A stretch of 64,000 nt of DNA from Mytilinidion resinicola (lineage: Eukaryota; Ascomycota; Dothideomycetes; Mytilinidiales; Mytilinidiaceae), in the NCBI RefSeq assembly GCF_010093595.1, contig NW_022985438.1, forward strand, positions 1,760,785 through 1,824,784, written 5' to 3'. The notes under the pieces were generated by a model. It worked only from the letters and a program-made list of their open reading frames with translations, was not told where the DNA came from and did not search any database. Made by a program: the position numbers and the translations under genes. Positions 12,472 through 24,142 of this stretch are shown here, in pieces; within the stretch, counting starts at the first letter, position 1; every line of letters begins with the position of its first letter.

Positions 12472-12880
12472 ATGGATAGACTAAGTTTCATCATGGCGTG
12501 GAGAATCGATGAAATTATAAAGCTTACGCAAAATGGCTTCGTGAAAACCGGCTGCGATGAGCATGTTCGCCTACTAAAGTTCCAGAGGTTAGCATCTGCA
12601 ATGACCGATCGCATGGAACAAGAAGTTGAGTATTGGATCTCCGTAATCAGACAAATTGGTAAGTTGGTATGTGTTTCCTCAAGGTTGTTCAGTAGCAGAA
12701 CTGAAATAATACACTCATCATATAGGAGCAGGTTGGAAAGTGAAAGACGAGGAAGAAGTGGTACGTACCTTACGTGAAAGAGGATGTGGTTAAACTGTAC
12801 AAAGGTACTAATTAGCATCTAAATAGCAAAACCCACACGTCTACAGCTTGGGCTCCGATGTCCAGGTTGGTCATTGTTAA
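12472..12880 (+). CDS. Small three-exon protein, 91 residues, function unknown
   Basis: I inferred this gene from splice signals. Exon 1 is 12472-12658, exon 2 is 12726-12760 and exon 3 is 12827-12880. Intron 1 begins GTAAGT and ends ATAG. Intron 2 begins GTACGT, carries a near-perfect branch site (GTACTAATTAG) and ends AATAG. The exons join in frame (phases 1 and 0) to a protein that starts MDRLSFIMAWRID and ends SDVQVGHC. It looks helical and soluble, with the segment RMEQEVEYWISVIRQIG followed by AGWKVKDEEEV. I see no signal peptide, membrane span or known motif. A longer alternative with a fourth exon cannot be excluded. I do not recognise the family. Confidence 0.55.
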
Positions 12881-13421
12881 ACCTCGCTCGTGGTTCTAGA
12901 TGTGCCGTCCACGCCATGGCATCGTGAGCTTGTGAGCGAGTGTGGGATGTCGTCGCCAAGAGAGAATCCTCATCTCGAATCGCCGCAGAAAATTTTCTAT
13001 CGCAAGCGCGTTAGCTGAGACCCATAGCAGATATCATACTAAAAGTGACTTGTAAAGGTATGTTCAGATGGTAGTGCATGTTGTTCAATGGCTCAGGAGT
13101 CGCCGGAACTGGTTGGATAGGATTTCTTCATGAAAACTCAAACGGGAGGGGAGAGAGAGCAGCACACTTACAAGAATTACAGCGATGCCCCAGATGCCTC
13201 AAGAGATCTAGGGCCAGGTGGTGCGGCAACCATGGAGGGTTGTGCGCACCTGGATTGTTGAGTTGGAGATGGAAGGTGGAGAGTGGAAGAGAAGCTCGAG
13301 GTCGGAGAAAAGTGTGGGAGACGACTTAGCGCGCCAAGATTTGCCGGAGCTCGGGCCTCAACTTCATTATTTTCCAACCCGCGATCAATTCATGATATCA
13401 TGTGCTACACATACCGCAGAA
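12881..13421. other. Intergenic region upstream of MTR3
   Basis: No gene recognised; likely the MTR3 promoter and 5' UTR. Confidence 0.5.
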
Positions 13422-14492
13422 ATGACAGATCGGAGGAGGATAAACGCCCCCAGTGGTGGGACCAACGCACCTGTCTTTGTAAATCCAGCGACACCAGCAG
13501 ACTCGCTCGCATCCCAGCGTCCAACGCGCACTCGCGCGCCAGACGAGCTGCGCAAGATCTGTATATACACCATTTCTCTTTGATTCAAGCCTGCTATTGC
13601 TTTGCTAACCAATCTCCCAGTCCTCAAGACCGGCCTCGTCCCCTTAGCCTCTGGCTCCGCTTACCTCGAGCTCTCTCCTCCCTCCGCCCCGCCCACGAAA
13701 ACCCTTACACCATCCCGCACATCTCTCAAGCTCACCTGTGCCGTCCATGGCCCGAAGCCCCTCCCGCGGTCTGCACCCTTCAGCCCTCACCTCATTCTCT
13801 CAACGACTGTCAAGTTTGCGCCATTCGCTACCCGCGCTCGGCGGGGCTACATCCGCGATTCTACAGAGCGAGACCTGGGCGTGCATCTAGAGACTGCGCT
13901 TCGTGGCGTAGTAATAGGGGAGCGGTGGCCAAAGAGCGGAGTAGAGGTCATCGTGACCGTGATTGAGGGAGAGGAGGATGGGTGGTGGGGGGATGGCCTT
14001 GTGGGTGGAAGTAGCGGGGCAGGAGGGGGTGGTTGGGGCTTAATGAGTGTGCTTGCGGGCACGATTACGGTAGCTAGCGCGGCGATTGCGGACGCGGGGA
14101 TTGATTGTGTGGATTTAGTCTCTGGGGGCGTAGCTGCAGTTGTGCGGGATGTCGATGCGAAGGGGAAGGGAAAGACGGAAGAGGGGTTACAAGAGGGGGA
14201 GTCGCTGGTGCTAGACCCCTGTCCGGCGGAGCATAAGGATATGGTGGCAGCGTGCGTGGTCGGATATCTGGCTGGGCGAGACGAGATTACTGAGATCTGG
14301 ATGAAAGGAGAGACCGGAGGCGCTGCGGATGTTTTGCTGGACAAGGCTGTGCACGCGGCTGTCGCTTCTGTGACTGTCGTAAAGGAGGCAGTAAAAGAAT
14401 CAATTGAGCAGAAGTACAAGGACGTGCTGAGCAGTGGGCAAGGAGGCTTTCGGGGTCCTAATATTACGAAGGAGGTGGAGATGACAGGTTGA
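13422..14492 (+). CDS. MTR3: Exosome RNase PH-like ring subunit Mtr3
   Basis: Mtr3 is a structural, catalytically inactive RNase PH-fold subunit of the nine-subunit RNA exosome ring. Exon 1 (13422-13560) begins MTDRRRINAP and contains RTRAPDELRKI. An intron at 13561-13620 (GTATAT...CTAAC...CCCAG) joins it to FLKTGLVPLASGSAYLEL, the conserved first strand of eukaryotic RNase PH subunits. Later conserved pieces are CAVHGPKPLPRSAPFSP, ERDLGVHLETALRGVV and the strand SVLAGTITVASAAIADAGI, followed by DLVSGGVAAVV. The C-terminal part is helical. A glycine-rich insertion (GGSSGAGGGGWG) sits in a loop. The length of about 336 residues suits Mtr3. Confidence 0.87.
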
Positions 14493-15075
14493 AGAGTTTT
14501 AGAAAAGGATTCTGGGAGTGGTTATTTCCTTGTGCATAGCGTTGGCGTTTTGTAATGCGGAAATGGTAGCATCGGAGCGCTCCCAGCGCGCTCAAGCTCT
14601 AGTCGAGAGTATTCCACCGCTTCGCCTTCGGTAACAAAAGATGAAGAGAGCTTTTCAACATTGAAGAGAAACTATGTCACTTTGAATACTTTACTGCACA
14701 CATCACGTTAATGAGCCTAAACTTGTCAGAGTTGGGCACGCTTGCACTCGTGAAGCAGATTGCGGATGTGTAGACTATCCGTTCAATGGCTTCCAAATTC
14801 CCGGCAGCATAAACTTCCGTTCCTGCATGCTTTGATGTGCCCCTGGCTAACTTTGTAGACGGCCGAGCGTCGCCGTCATGTCGCGCTCCCCTCGTCTATT
14901 CAAACAACAGATGCCTAGCATCTTTCCCCAGCCCAGACTCCATAAAGCAGAGAGCGTATATGTACAACGGTGTTACACACAAGAGAGGTGGGAGTAGTTT
15001 CGAGTGATGTGATTCGGTATCGTTTGGGACGATTTACGAGACCGAGCGGCGCAATTCGATCGAGCGAGTGTCGAC
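14493..15075. other. Convergent intergenic region between MTR3 and TOM20
   Basis: Both neighbouring genes end here, so it holds two 3' UTRs. No gene seen. Confidence 0.5.
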
Positions 15076-15705
15076 TTAATCCGTTTCCCCCTCTGCACCG
15101 TCTGCGGAGCCGGCGGGGGTTGGCTTGCCGATGGGAATGCTCGAGTCCACTGCAATCATCTCGGCCAGGACGTCAAGTACAGGCTGCGATCGTTAGTTTT
15201 GAACAATTGTGAGCGCATACCACAAGATCTCACCTTCGGGACGGTCTTATCGTAAATGGTGATAAGCTCTCTGGGCTGAGGATAGACCTTGAGAGCGCGG
15301 TAGAAGCACAAGGCTGCATCCATTGCGTCTGCGCCTATGCAGTAGATCAGTATCTGTTCACCAACGCCACACGGAATACGGCATCATACCATCCTGGCAC
15401 AGTTGCTCTCCGCGCGCAACCTCTTGCATGAAGTATGCCTCGACCTCCTCCGCATCCGTAGGGAAACCCTCCTCACTCGCCGCATCCACAGCCTGCCTGA
15501 CAAGCTTCTTCTGCTGCACGGACTGTAACTGGGCCTCCTCTTTCGCGGCCTTGGCCTGCTTCTTGGACTCCCTCTTCAGCGCCTTCCGGAAATCTGGGTC
15601 TGTTCGCCTCCGGTGGTCGAAGTAGACGGCGTATGCGAGCAGGCCAGTGACAACGGCGCCGGCGCTCACCGCGGCAATGGTGGAGGACTTGAGCGAGGTA
15701 GACAT
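15076..15705 (-). CDS. TOM20: Mitochondrial import receptor subunit Tom20
   Basis: Tom20 is the outer-membrane receptor that binds presequences of mitochondrial precursors for the TOM complex. The N-terminal anchor [20 protein letters not shown] is followed by the typical [20 protein letters not shown] Lys/Glu/Ala-rich linker leads to the TPR-like presequence-binding fold ([18 protein letters not shown], then [20 protein letters not shown]). Two introns interrupt it: one starts GTATGATG after CQDG, and one starts GTGAGATC after YDKTVPK. The final exon reads [15 protein letters not shown] and ends GAEGETD. The length of about 180 residues matches the family. It is divergently arranged with EXO84 across a 275-bp shared promoter. 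Confidence 0.95.
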
Positions 15706-15980
15706 GTTGAAAGCGACTTTCGAAAACCAGAAGAAGACGAAGAACTATATAGAAGATCAGGCGCTTGCGGCGGAGAGAGAGAACTGATGGGGGTGAAGAA
15801 CGACGGTTTCGTGGATGGAGGAGGTCTCGAAAAAAGAGGTTCACGCTCAGGAGTCCGAGCGCCATCAGTCGCCCTTGCTGGCTTCGAGCAACGTCGAGGT
15901 GAATGCTGACGACGTTCCCACGGCCTCCGCAATTGCGACACTACCCTACAGCACATTACAGCAAATATCTTGCCGGCAAC
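15706..15980. promoter_or_regulatory. Short divergent promoter between TOM20 and EXO84
   Basis: 275 bp separate the two start codons (15705 minus, 15981 plus), so both promoters must lie in or overlap this stretch. I see no obvious single operator motif. Confidence 0.6.
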
Positions 15981-18164
15981 ATGTCAGAGGAAAAGAGCAA
16001 GGGGATTTCCCTCCGCAAGAAGCGTTCCGTGCGCCCCAAAATCAGCGCCCCGAAGCAGATCAGCGCACCTATGCCCACAGGACTAGCCGCTGCAACCCTC
16101 TCTTCAGGCACGGGAGCAGAGCGTCTGCGACCGGGCGGTGGCCCTGGGCCTAGGGAACCGGACGCGCCCCGGCAGCGCCCGCCGCAGGGCGAGAAGACGG
16201 CGGACTTGGTCAAGAGGAGGTACTCAACGCGGTTCACGAATCTGCCTACAGACTTTGGCGCGGGAGCTCCACCACTGCCCTCGATGCCCGGGATACCAAC
16301 CCAATATGCAAGTCAGCCGCCTTCTAGGGATGGGAGGCCGCCTGGGAGCTCTGATGGGCAGCGAGTGAAGGTCGACGAGAAGGCACTAAGGGATCCAAAC
16401 TTGCGCCCTGAGCAGTGTAGGTGGCCATTCTGATATGCACGCTTCACTGTACTCACTGTGCTGTAGATGTCGCCACGTTGCTCTCAGATGCTTCAGAACA
16501 AGACATTCGAGATTACCAGGACAAGCTACGTAAATTGAAGAACCGCACCTCGACCGACCTCCAGCACAATGTGTACCAGAACCGAACTCAATTCATCAAG
16601 ATCAGCAAAGAGGCGGAGAAGCTCAAGGGCGAAATGCGGATGCTTAGGACATTGATGTCTGAGCTGACGAGCACATTGGGGCAGACGACATCTGCATCTG
16701 GTTTGGGAGGGGACGCCATAACCGCAAGAAAGCAGGCCAATAGGAGCTCCGTTGCCAATTTGGAGGCTCTGTGGAACTCGCATCTTCAGACTTTGTGGAA
16801 ACGCGTTGAAGGATCACAGAAGTTCTTGCCCGCGATACCTGGGCGGCACATAATACACGAGTCCGGAAAATGGGTGGAACTTAACGCTGCAACTTGGAAG
16901 ATCAGGCGGCGGATTCACTTGATCTTGCTAAACGACCACTTCTTGGTGGCCTCGGAGAAGAAGAGAGCAGATATGGCGGGGCAAAATCCTCGAGACGCAA
17001 AGCAGAAGAAGAACCAAATCCAGACACAACTAGTCGCGCAACGGTGTTGGCCGCTTCAAGACGTCCAGATGGCAGATTTGTCTTCTCGATCTGCCCCCGG
17101 AGGTCGTGAGCGTGAAGGAAAGGGAACAACGGATGCGATCAATATCCGCGTTGGCACAGAATCGTATACGTTTGCTGTGTACGGCTCTGATGTTAGCGAG
17201 AAGAATACTTTGCTTTCTACATACCGCAAGACTCTGGAAGACCTTCGGAGGACTATGGAGGTCGAAACTGAAGAGCGAGGAAAACAGCAAGATTCAGTCA
17301 ACTATTTTGCCACTCGGGATCTAAGCATTTTAAAGAAAGCCGATCTCCTAGAGAGTCTGTCCGAAAGCACAGTCAACCATAGGTCAAGTATGTTTGTGGA
17401 CGTGGATGGGAAGCAGCAGAGCATTCGATGGGTGGAGAGCCAGCTGGATGACCTCGACATCGACATCGCTCTCCAACGCTTTGAGAAAGCTGTTTCCAGG
17501 GTGGAGAAATTGAAGTCATTGGCAAAGAACATTAAGAGCAATGCTGTTGCTCAGAACCTCGTCACGTTCAAAGTCAACGAAAGAGCTGCGAAGCTTGCAA
17601 CAGTACTGATACGGCAATTGGTTGAAGATAATTCTTGGTTGACGTCGACGAAGACTCATGTCCACTGGGTTTTCAGACTCGGGTTCGAGGACAGAGCCAG
17701 GGATGCATATCTTGAAGCAAGGGGTGCCGTAATCAAGACGCGATCTAGGTGAGCACCGCTTAACGTTTTCCTTTTTCTTTACAGGGCTAATTGTTTTCAG
17801 ACAATGCATCTTCGAGGGCCACCTTCCTGAGTATATCTACCAAATCTCCTTCATCTACTTTACCATTATCAAGAATACGGTGCATATCTACCAGAACTGC
17901 TTCCCGCACGTCATGATGTCCGCGTGCATCAAGTGGGCGAAAGAGCATATCGACGAGTTCAACGTAATCTTGGCACGCCAGCTGAGCAGCGTGGATACCG
18001 AGAGTCCGCTGTGGAAAGAGTGCATGGACCAAGCGCACGCACACGCAGCAATGCTGACAGAAGTTGGATTGGATTTCAAGGACTTAATAGGGAAGGGCAT
18101 GGAGGATGGAGGTGTTTCTAATCGAGCAAACAATGGGCCTGTTGGTCTAGGCGTGACCTCCTGA
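15981..18164 (+). CDS. EXO84: Exocyst complex component EXO84
   Basis: Exo84 is a subunit of the exocyst, which tethers secretory vesicles to the plasma membrane at growth sites. Exons are 15981-16416, 16467-17748 and 17801-18164, with introns GTAGGT...GTAG and GTGAGC...TCAG. The basic, disordered N-terminus (EEKSKGISLRKKRS, then VKRRYSTRFTNLP) precedes a coiled coil in the segment LSDASEQDIRDYQDKLRKLK. The PH-like region contains HESGKWVELNAATWK and HLILLNDHFLVASEKKR. The C-terminal helical bundle has RWVESQLDDLDIDIALQRFE and FEGHLPEYIYQISFIYFTII. The length of roughly 690 residues is normal. Confidence 0.94.
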
Positions 18165-18518
18165 ACGCCCTCAATAGTAACTATGTAAGCAGTCTTGGTT
18201 ATCTACCATACTTTGGAGTATCGATTGAAGGGAATTCGTGCTTCCCATGTCCTTCATGCATTGCAGTTTCAGATTTACGGTTATGCATGCCTCTGTGGTG
18301 CGAAAAAGTGAGTTGTCACAAAAACAACTCGCTAAGAATCTTCGCTTTGGACGTTCACCGCCTCACTTACCTCTACTACTTAAAGCAGTTCTTCTCACGT
18401 TTCAGCTTCTGCAATCCTTCCTCAGCCTCAGACGACCTGTCTTCCCATCGTCTATCGCTACTCAGGGCTGTCCTCTACTCTCTCACATTCACATTTACGG
18501 GCCGTAGTATTCGTCAGA
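18165..18518. other. Intergenic region upstream of the Myb-like gene
   Basis: 354 bp with no gene; expected to contain the EXO84 3' UTR and the promoter of the next gene, which is on the same strand. Confidence 0.5.
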
Positions 18519-19819
18519 ATGCCTTCCGAAGACGAGAACATCAAGTTCCTCTATCTCATCTTGACAATCAACGGACCGCCTAACGCGTTGGTGAGTGGCC
18601 ACAAGATCTGATCGCTCTGACCGATTGGTGACCATGCTGGGAGACCTCAAACAGTACTGACTATGAGTGCACAGATCAACTGGGACGCTGTTGGGTCCGC
18701 ACTCAACCTCAAGAAAGGCGCAGTCACCAAACGCTGGTCGCGTCTCCAGAAGGCGATCAAAGATGGCACCAACCCAGGTCCCAGCGCTCATGAGCTCCTC
18801 TGGTTGCTCGTGAAGCACACCAGCGGCGAAGCTGGCAAGGTATGTGCACGGATCTCTTCGTCGATGTTTAGTGTGTACTTTCGGATGACGCCATCTGAAA
18901 TGCCTCAATGAGCTTCCTATGACTGTCATCCTTCTGATCGAGTGTGTACACTCAGACAACACTGGCTGGGGTCGCTCAACGAGTTTCCTGTTTGGTCAAG
19001 ATAGAAAGCTGACAACCATTATCTCTAGTCATTCGATTGGAAGGTGATCGCGGAGGCTTGCTATACCACTCCTGGAGCGGCGTCGAAGCGCTTTTCCCGC
19101 CTCAAGCAGGCCCAAGCTGCTGGGACTTTATTCACCAAGGACTCGGAGAACTCCAACGAGTCCGCAGCTACAAAGGGCGAGGCAGCAGGCAAGACGGCCG
19201 GTATCTCAAAGCGCAAGAGGGACGACAGCGTGACTCCGACCGATGCTGCTGATGCCATGCCCTCTCCGGGACAGGATCACGTCGAGAATGAACACAACGA
19301 GGACGACGAGGCTTCCCCGAAAAGCCCAAAGAAGCGCAAGGCGCCTGTGGCTAAGGCCAAATCTCCCGCCAAGCCGAAGGCAAATGGCGGTGCAGTCAAG
19401 GCTCTGAGGGCCCGCAAGACAACCAGGGTCCAGAAGGAGGTTGTCGAAGAAGATGATGGACAGCACCACCAGGACAATGGACAGCGCCAGGACGTTGTCA
19501 TCAAGCAGGAGCATCACGAGAGCCCTGCCCCCGAGCACGAGCACGAAGCAGCAGAGGGCCTGGAGCACACTTTCATGCCGCTATCCTACTACCAGAATCC
19601 CGTCCCGCAAAATGACTTGTGTAAGTAGGCCCATCTCCCATGTTTTCCTTAGGTTTCGTTCTTAACCTCAGGATTTTGGTGTTGATGAAGGGATCAGCAG
19701 CTGGCTGGAGAGTGTCGAACCAGAGCAATGAGTACAACGTCTACTCCACCTATGATCGTCTCCCTGGCTACGGCGTTCCAGCCGATGTTGCTCGGAACAT
19801 TTTCGGGGACGTTGTCTGA
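18519..19819 (+). CDS. Myb/SANT-like DNA-binding domain protein
   Basis: The start is ATG at 18519 (MPSEDENIKFLYLI). An intron beginning GTGAGT and ending GCACAG joins it to INWDAVGSALNLKKGAVTKR, the first Myb-like helix set. A second intron (GTATGTGC...CTCTAG) leads to SFDWKVIAEACYTTPGAASK and RFSRLKQAQAAG, a second copy of the same fold. Fungal proteins with this short Myb-like N-terminal domain are common and mostly uncharacterised. The rest is a basic, disordered region with KKRKAPVAKAK and an acidic Glu/Asp/His-rich segment. The last exon is uncertain. Using the GTAAGT donor after NDL and an acceptor near 19697-19700 gives a tail with NVYSTYDRLPGYGVPADVAR and a stop at 19819; without splicing, the frame stops two codons later at NDLCK. 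It is probably a nuclear DNA-binding protein. Confidence 0.75.
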
Positions 19820-21249
<1,430 letters not shown>

Positions 21250-21965
21250 TGTAGAGTTTGCCGGCGATGGAAGGTGGAGGACGAGGGTATGTTCAGTTTC
21301 CTTCGGGGTCGAAGGGCGGAAGGTTGGGTTGGGTGACGGGGCAAAGGAGTCGTGGAAGCCGTCTATGGAGATTCTGGAAGCCTTGATGGATCACGGAGGC
21401 GGCGGGCAGGGTTGGCCTGTTCGGCACGCCGAAGTGCCAAGAGACTCAAACTTGGGCTTGTTTGCGGACCGCCCACAAGCTTGCTCCTGTATTCCAATCA
21501 AAGTCGCATGCACTGTCATCCATTGACGAGCTGCATATCGAATGGCGGTTCAATCTATTCAATTGATGCAGAAGGGCGGAGATGCTCGGAACTCGGATAG
21601 TTGTTCATCGGACGCTCTCGTCCTACATATTAGTCTTGCTGGACCTTATTATTTTAGAAGCTTGATATCCCATCAAATTTGGACATTAAATCTCTCGTAG
21701 CGAGTCAAATTACTTCCTTCTATATAATCCCGTAGCACATATACACAATTCACCAGTCCTGCCCCTAAATGCCAATCAAGTAGGGCAGGCTCCGTATATA
21801 CCCTGTCCTCGTGTATTTGACACTACAATATCATGCTTACCCCACTGCAGCCAAGCTAGCTAGAACATCAGGTCCTCATAGATATATCTCGATGTCCACA
21901 CTCTCTCAATGGGCAGTGTTTTTGGGTTAATCCGCAGATGATATGCCGGAGTAATACAATAGACA
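21250..21965. other. Intergenic region upstream of YPT6 and the tRNA
   Basis: About 700 bp with the YPT6 promoter; no gene recognised. Confidence 0.5.
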
Positions 21966-22039
21966 GGTTCGGCGTTGTAGTTGGTTATCAAGTCAGTCTA
22001 ACACACTGAAGGTTCCCGGTTCAAGCCCGGGCCGAATCA
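21966..22039 (+). tRNA. tRNA-Val (anticodon AAC), no intron
   Basis: The sequence folds as a complete cloverleaf. The acceptor stem GGTTCGG pairs with CCGAATC (one G-U pair) and is followed by discriminator A. The D arm matches the A box (TTGTAGTTGG). The anticodon stem TCAGT/ACTGA has loop CTAACAC, giving anticodon AAC. The T arm is CCCGG-TTCAAGC-CCGGG, which contains the B box. A T-rich run just downstream (CTTCTTTTTG) fits a Pol III terminator. Confidence 0.95.
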
Positions 22040-22545
22040 CTTCTTTTTGCAGATTTCTACTATCCTTACAAGGGCTCTGGTGAATTGACCGTCTCTATGA
22101 CCTTCCTTTTGCTTTAGTAGGGTGGATCAAAGCCTCCTCATTCATCAGCTTACTCCGACAGCTCGCTTGCGTTAAACGGTGCACAGGAAATCGATAGATG
22201 AGGCTGATGTAGATATATATGTACGTGGAGATGCGCCGGGAGAGCTAAAGAGTTGATATTGACGATGTTTCCCAAAATCCACTTCGACACATATGTATCG
22301 ACTCCCTCGTTCTGGTTAGAGGGTCAGCCTTCCGTCCAATGCAACATCATCAAACTCATGACGAAGAAAAGCTTCGATTCCATGCATTTTCCGTTGACTC
22401 CTGATTCGACGCTTGAACGAAATCTTGGCACGCACGTGGCTCTGAAAATTGGGCCAACCGCGGCAACCTCCAAAATATCTATCAATATTCCCCAAACCAC
22501 AAACACCCCGCAACCTCGACCGGCAAACCGTCCCATTCCTCTAGA
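22040..22545. other. Region between tRNA-Val and NOP53
   Basis: Contains the Pol III terminator of the tRNA and the NOP53 promoter. A frame from 22253 on the plus strand is open through the start of NOP53, but in a different frame, and I do not support it. Confidence 0.5.
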
Positions 22546-23950
22546 ATGGCTTCTTCAGTTAGCGCTCCGGCGCAGCACAAGCAGCCATCCCGCAAAGGCA
22601 AAAAGGCATGGCGAAAACATGTTGACACTACCGAGATCGAGCAGGGCCTCGACGATGTGCGAGACGAAGTGATTTTGGGGTAAGTATCTCCTTCTCTAAG
22701 CCTCTAGTATTCTATGTTTCTCGATTCTAAATCCTAAACAGCGGCGTCATCTCCGAAAAGCCCTCCTCCGAGCTCTTCTCCCTCGACACCACCGGCTCCG
22801 CCGAAATTCAGAAAACCTACAAAACCGGCAAGCCCCTCAAAGCCGACGAGATCATCGCCGCGCGCTCTGCCATTCCAGCTGTGTCTATGAGAAAGCGGCC
22901 AGCGCCGAGAACTACGGATGGAATAATTGCGCCCGAGGGCAAGAAGCCGCGGATCAGCAATAAAGAGTATGACCGGCTACGAGCGATTGCGTACGGTGGT
23001 GATCAGGTGCAGAAGGATGTGGTGAGACTAGAGGGTGCGACGCATGATCCTTGGGCTGCGGAAGAGAAAGTGCAGGATCCGAAGTTCTCGTTTTTAGAGG
23101 AGAAGAAGGCGAAGCGGGAGCCCGTTACGCTGAAGCGGGCGCCGGTTTCGCTGGTGGCGAGTGGGAAGGCGGTGCCTGCGGTCAAGAAGCCGGAGGCGGG
23201 GAAGAGCTATAATCCCAACTTCGAAGACTGGAAGGGTGTGCTGAAGAGGGAGGGCGACAAAGAGGTTGAGGCGGAGAAGAAGCGGCTTCAGAAGGCGGAG
23301 ATTGAGAGGGAGAGGCAGGAGAGGATCATGGCTATTGCAGCAGAGCCGGATCTGGTGTCTGACGATGGTGAGAGTGCATGGGAGAGTGAGTGGGAAGGCT
23401 TCCAGAGCGAGGTGGAGGAGGACTTGCTCAAGAAGAAACGGCCGGAGAGGAAGACGCAGCCAGAGAGGAACAAGATGAAGCGCAGAAAAGAGGCAGAAAG
23501 GCTGGCCCTACATGAGGCGAAGTCGAGGGAAAGAGATCGACAACATGCCCAGATCAAGGCAGTTGCGAAAGCCGTGAAGGTCCAGGAGAAGGCAAAAGAA
23601 GCCGCTCAGGCATTGGTAGTCGTGGGAGAGGATGACTCGTCCGATGAAGGGGATGAGGTTTTGAGACGGAAGTCATTGGGCAAGGCTCGGTATGTGCATC
23701 ACCATGTACTCAGTGCATTTCTAACATCAGAACTAGTATTCCAGAAGCCCCGCTGGAAGTGGTTTTGAGCGACGAGTTGCAAGACTCATTACGACTCCTC
23801 AAGCCTGAGGGCAATTTGCTCAAGGATCGATTCCGCAGCATGATGGTCAGAGGAAGAATTGAGAGCAGGAGGCCAATTGCCTTCCACAAACAGCGAAAGA
23901 TGAAGGCCACCGAAAAGTGGTCGTATAAGGACTGGAAGCTTCCACAATAG
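22546..23950 (+). CDS. NOP53: Ribosome biogenesis protein Nop53 (GLTSCR2/PICT1 family)
   Basis: Nop53 is a late nucleolar factor of 60S subunit assembly; it recruits the exosome helper Mtr4 for ITS2 (7S) processing. Exon 1 starts MASSVSAPAQHKQPSRKGKK, and an intron starting GTAAGT (from about 22680) joins it to GVISEKPSSELFSLDTTG. Conserved features are the N-terminal KAWRKHVDTTEIEQGLDDVR, the basic segment AVSMRKRPAPRT, and a long charged coiled coil (EKKRLQKAEIERERQERI). A second intron, from about 23689, leads to the C-terminal exon with LLKPEGNLLKDRFRSMMVRG and KWSYKDWK. The MTR4-binding AIM motif often lies in the N-terminal half; I did not pin it down. Its neighbour MTR3 also belongs to exosome biology, but 8 kb away, so I infer nothing from that. 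Confidence 0.92.
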
Positions 23951-24142
23951 TGGACTTGAGCGGCGTTACGTCGCGAATGTAGAGATTTCATAGATAATCA
24001 CAATACAACTACTTGTATTGAATGCTGGTTTTACACTGCGCATGCTTTCTATGGCTTTAAGCCGTTTACCGCGAAGCACTTCCGGGTATTCTAGGCTGCC
24101 CTAGCCTCAACATAGCTCACCTGGTGTATTGTACCTCCAAGC

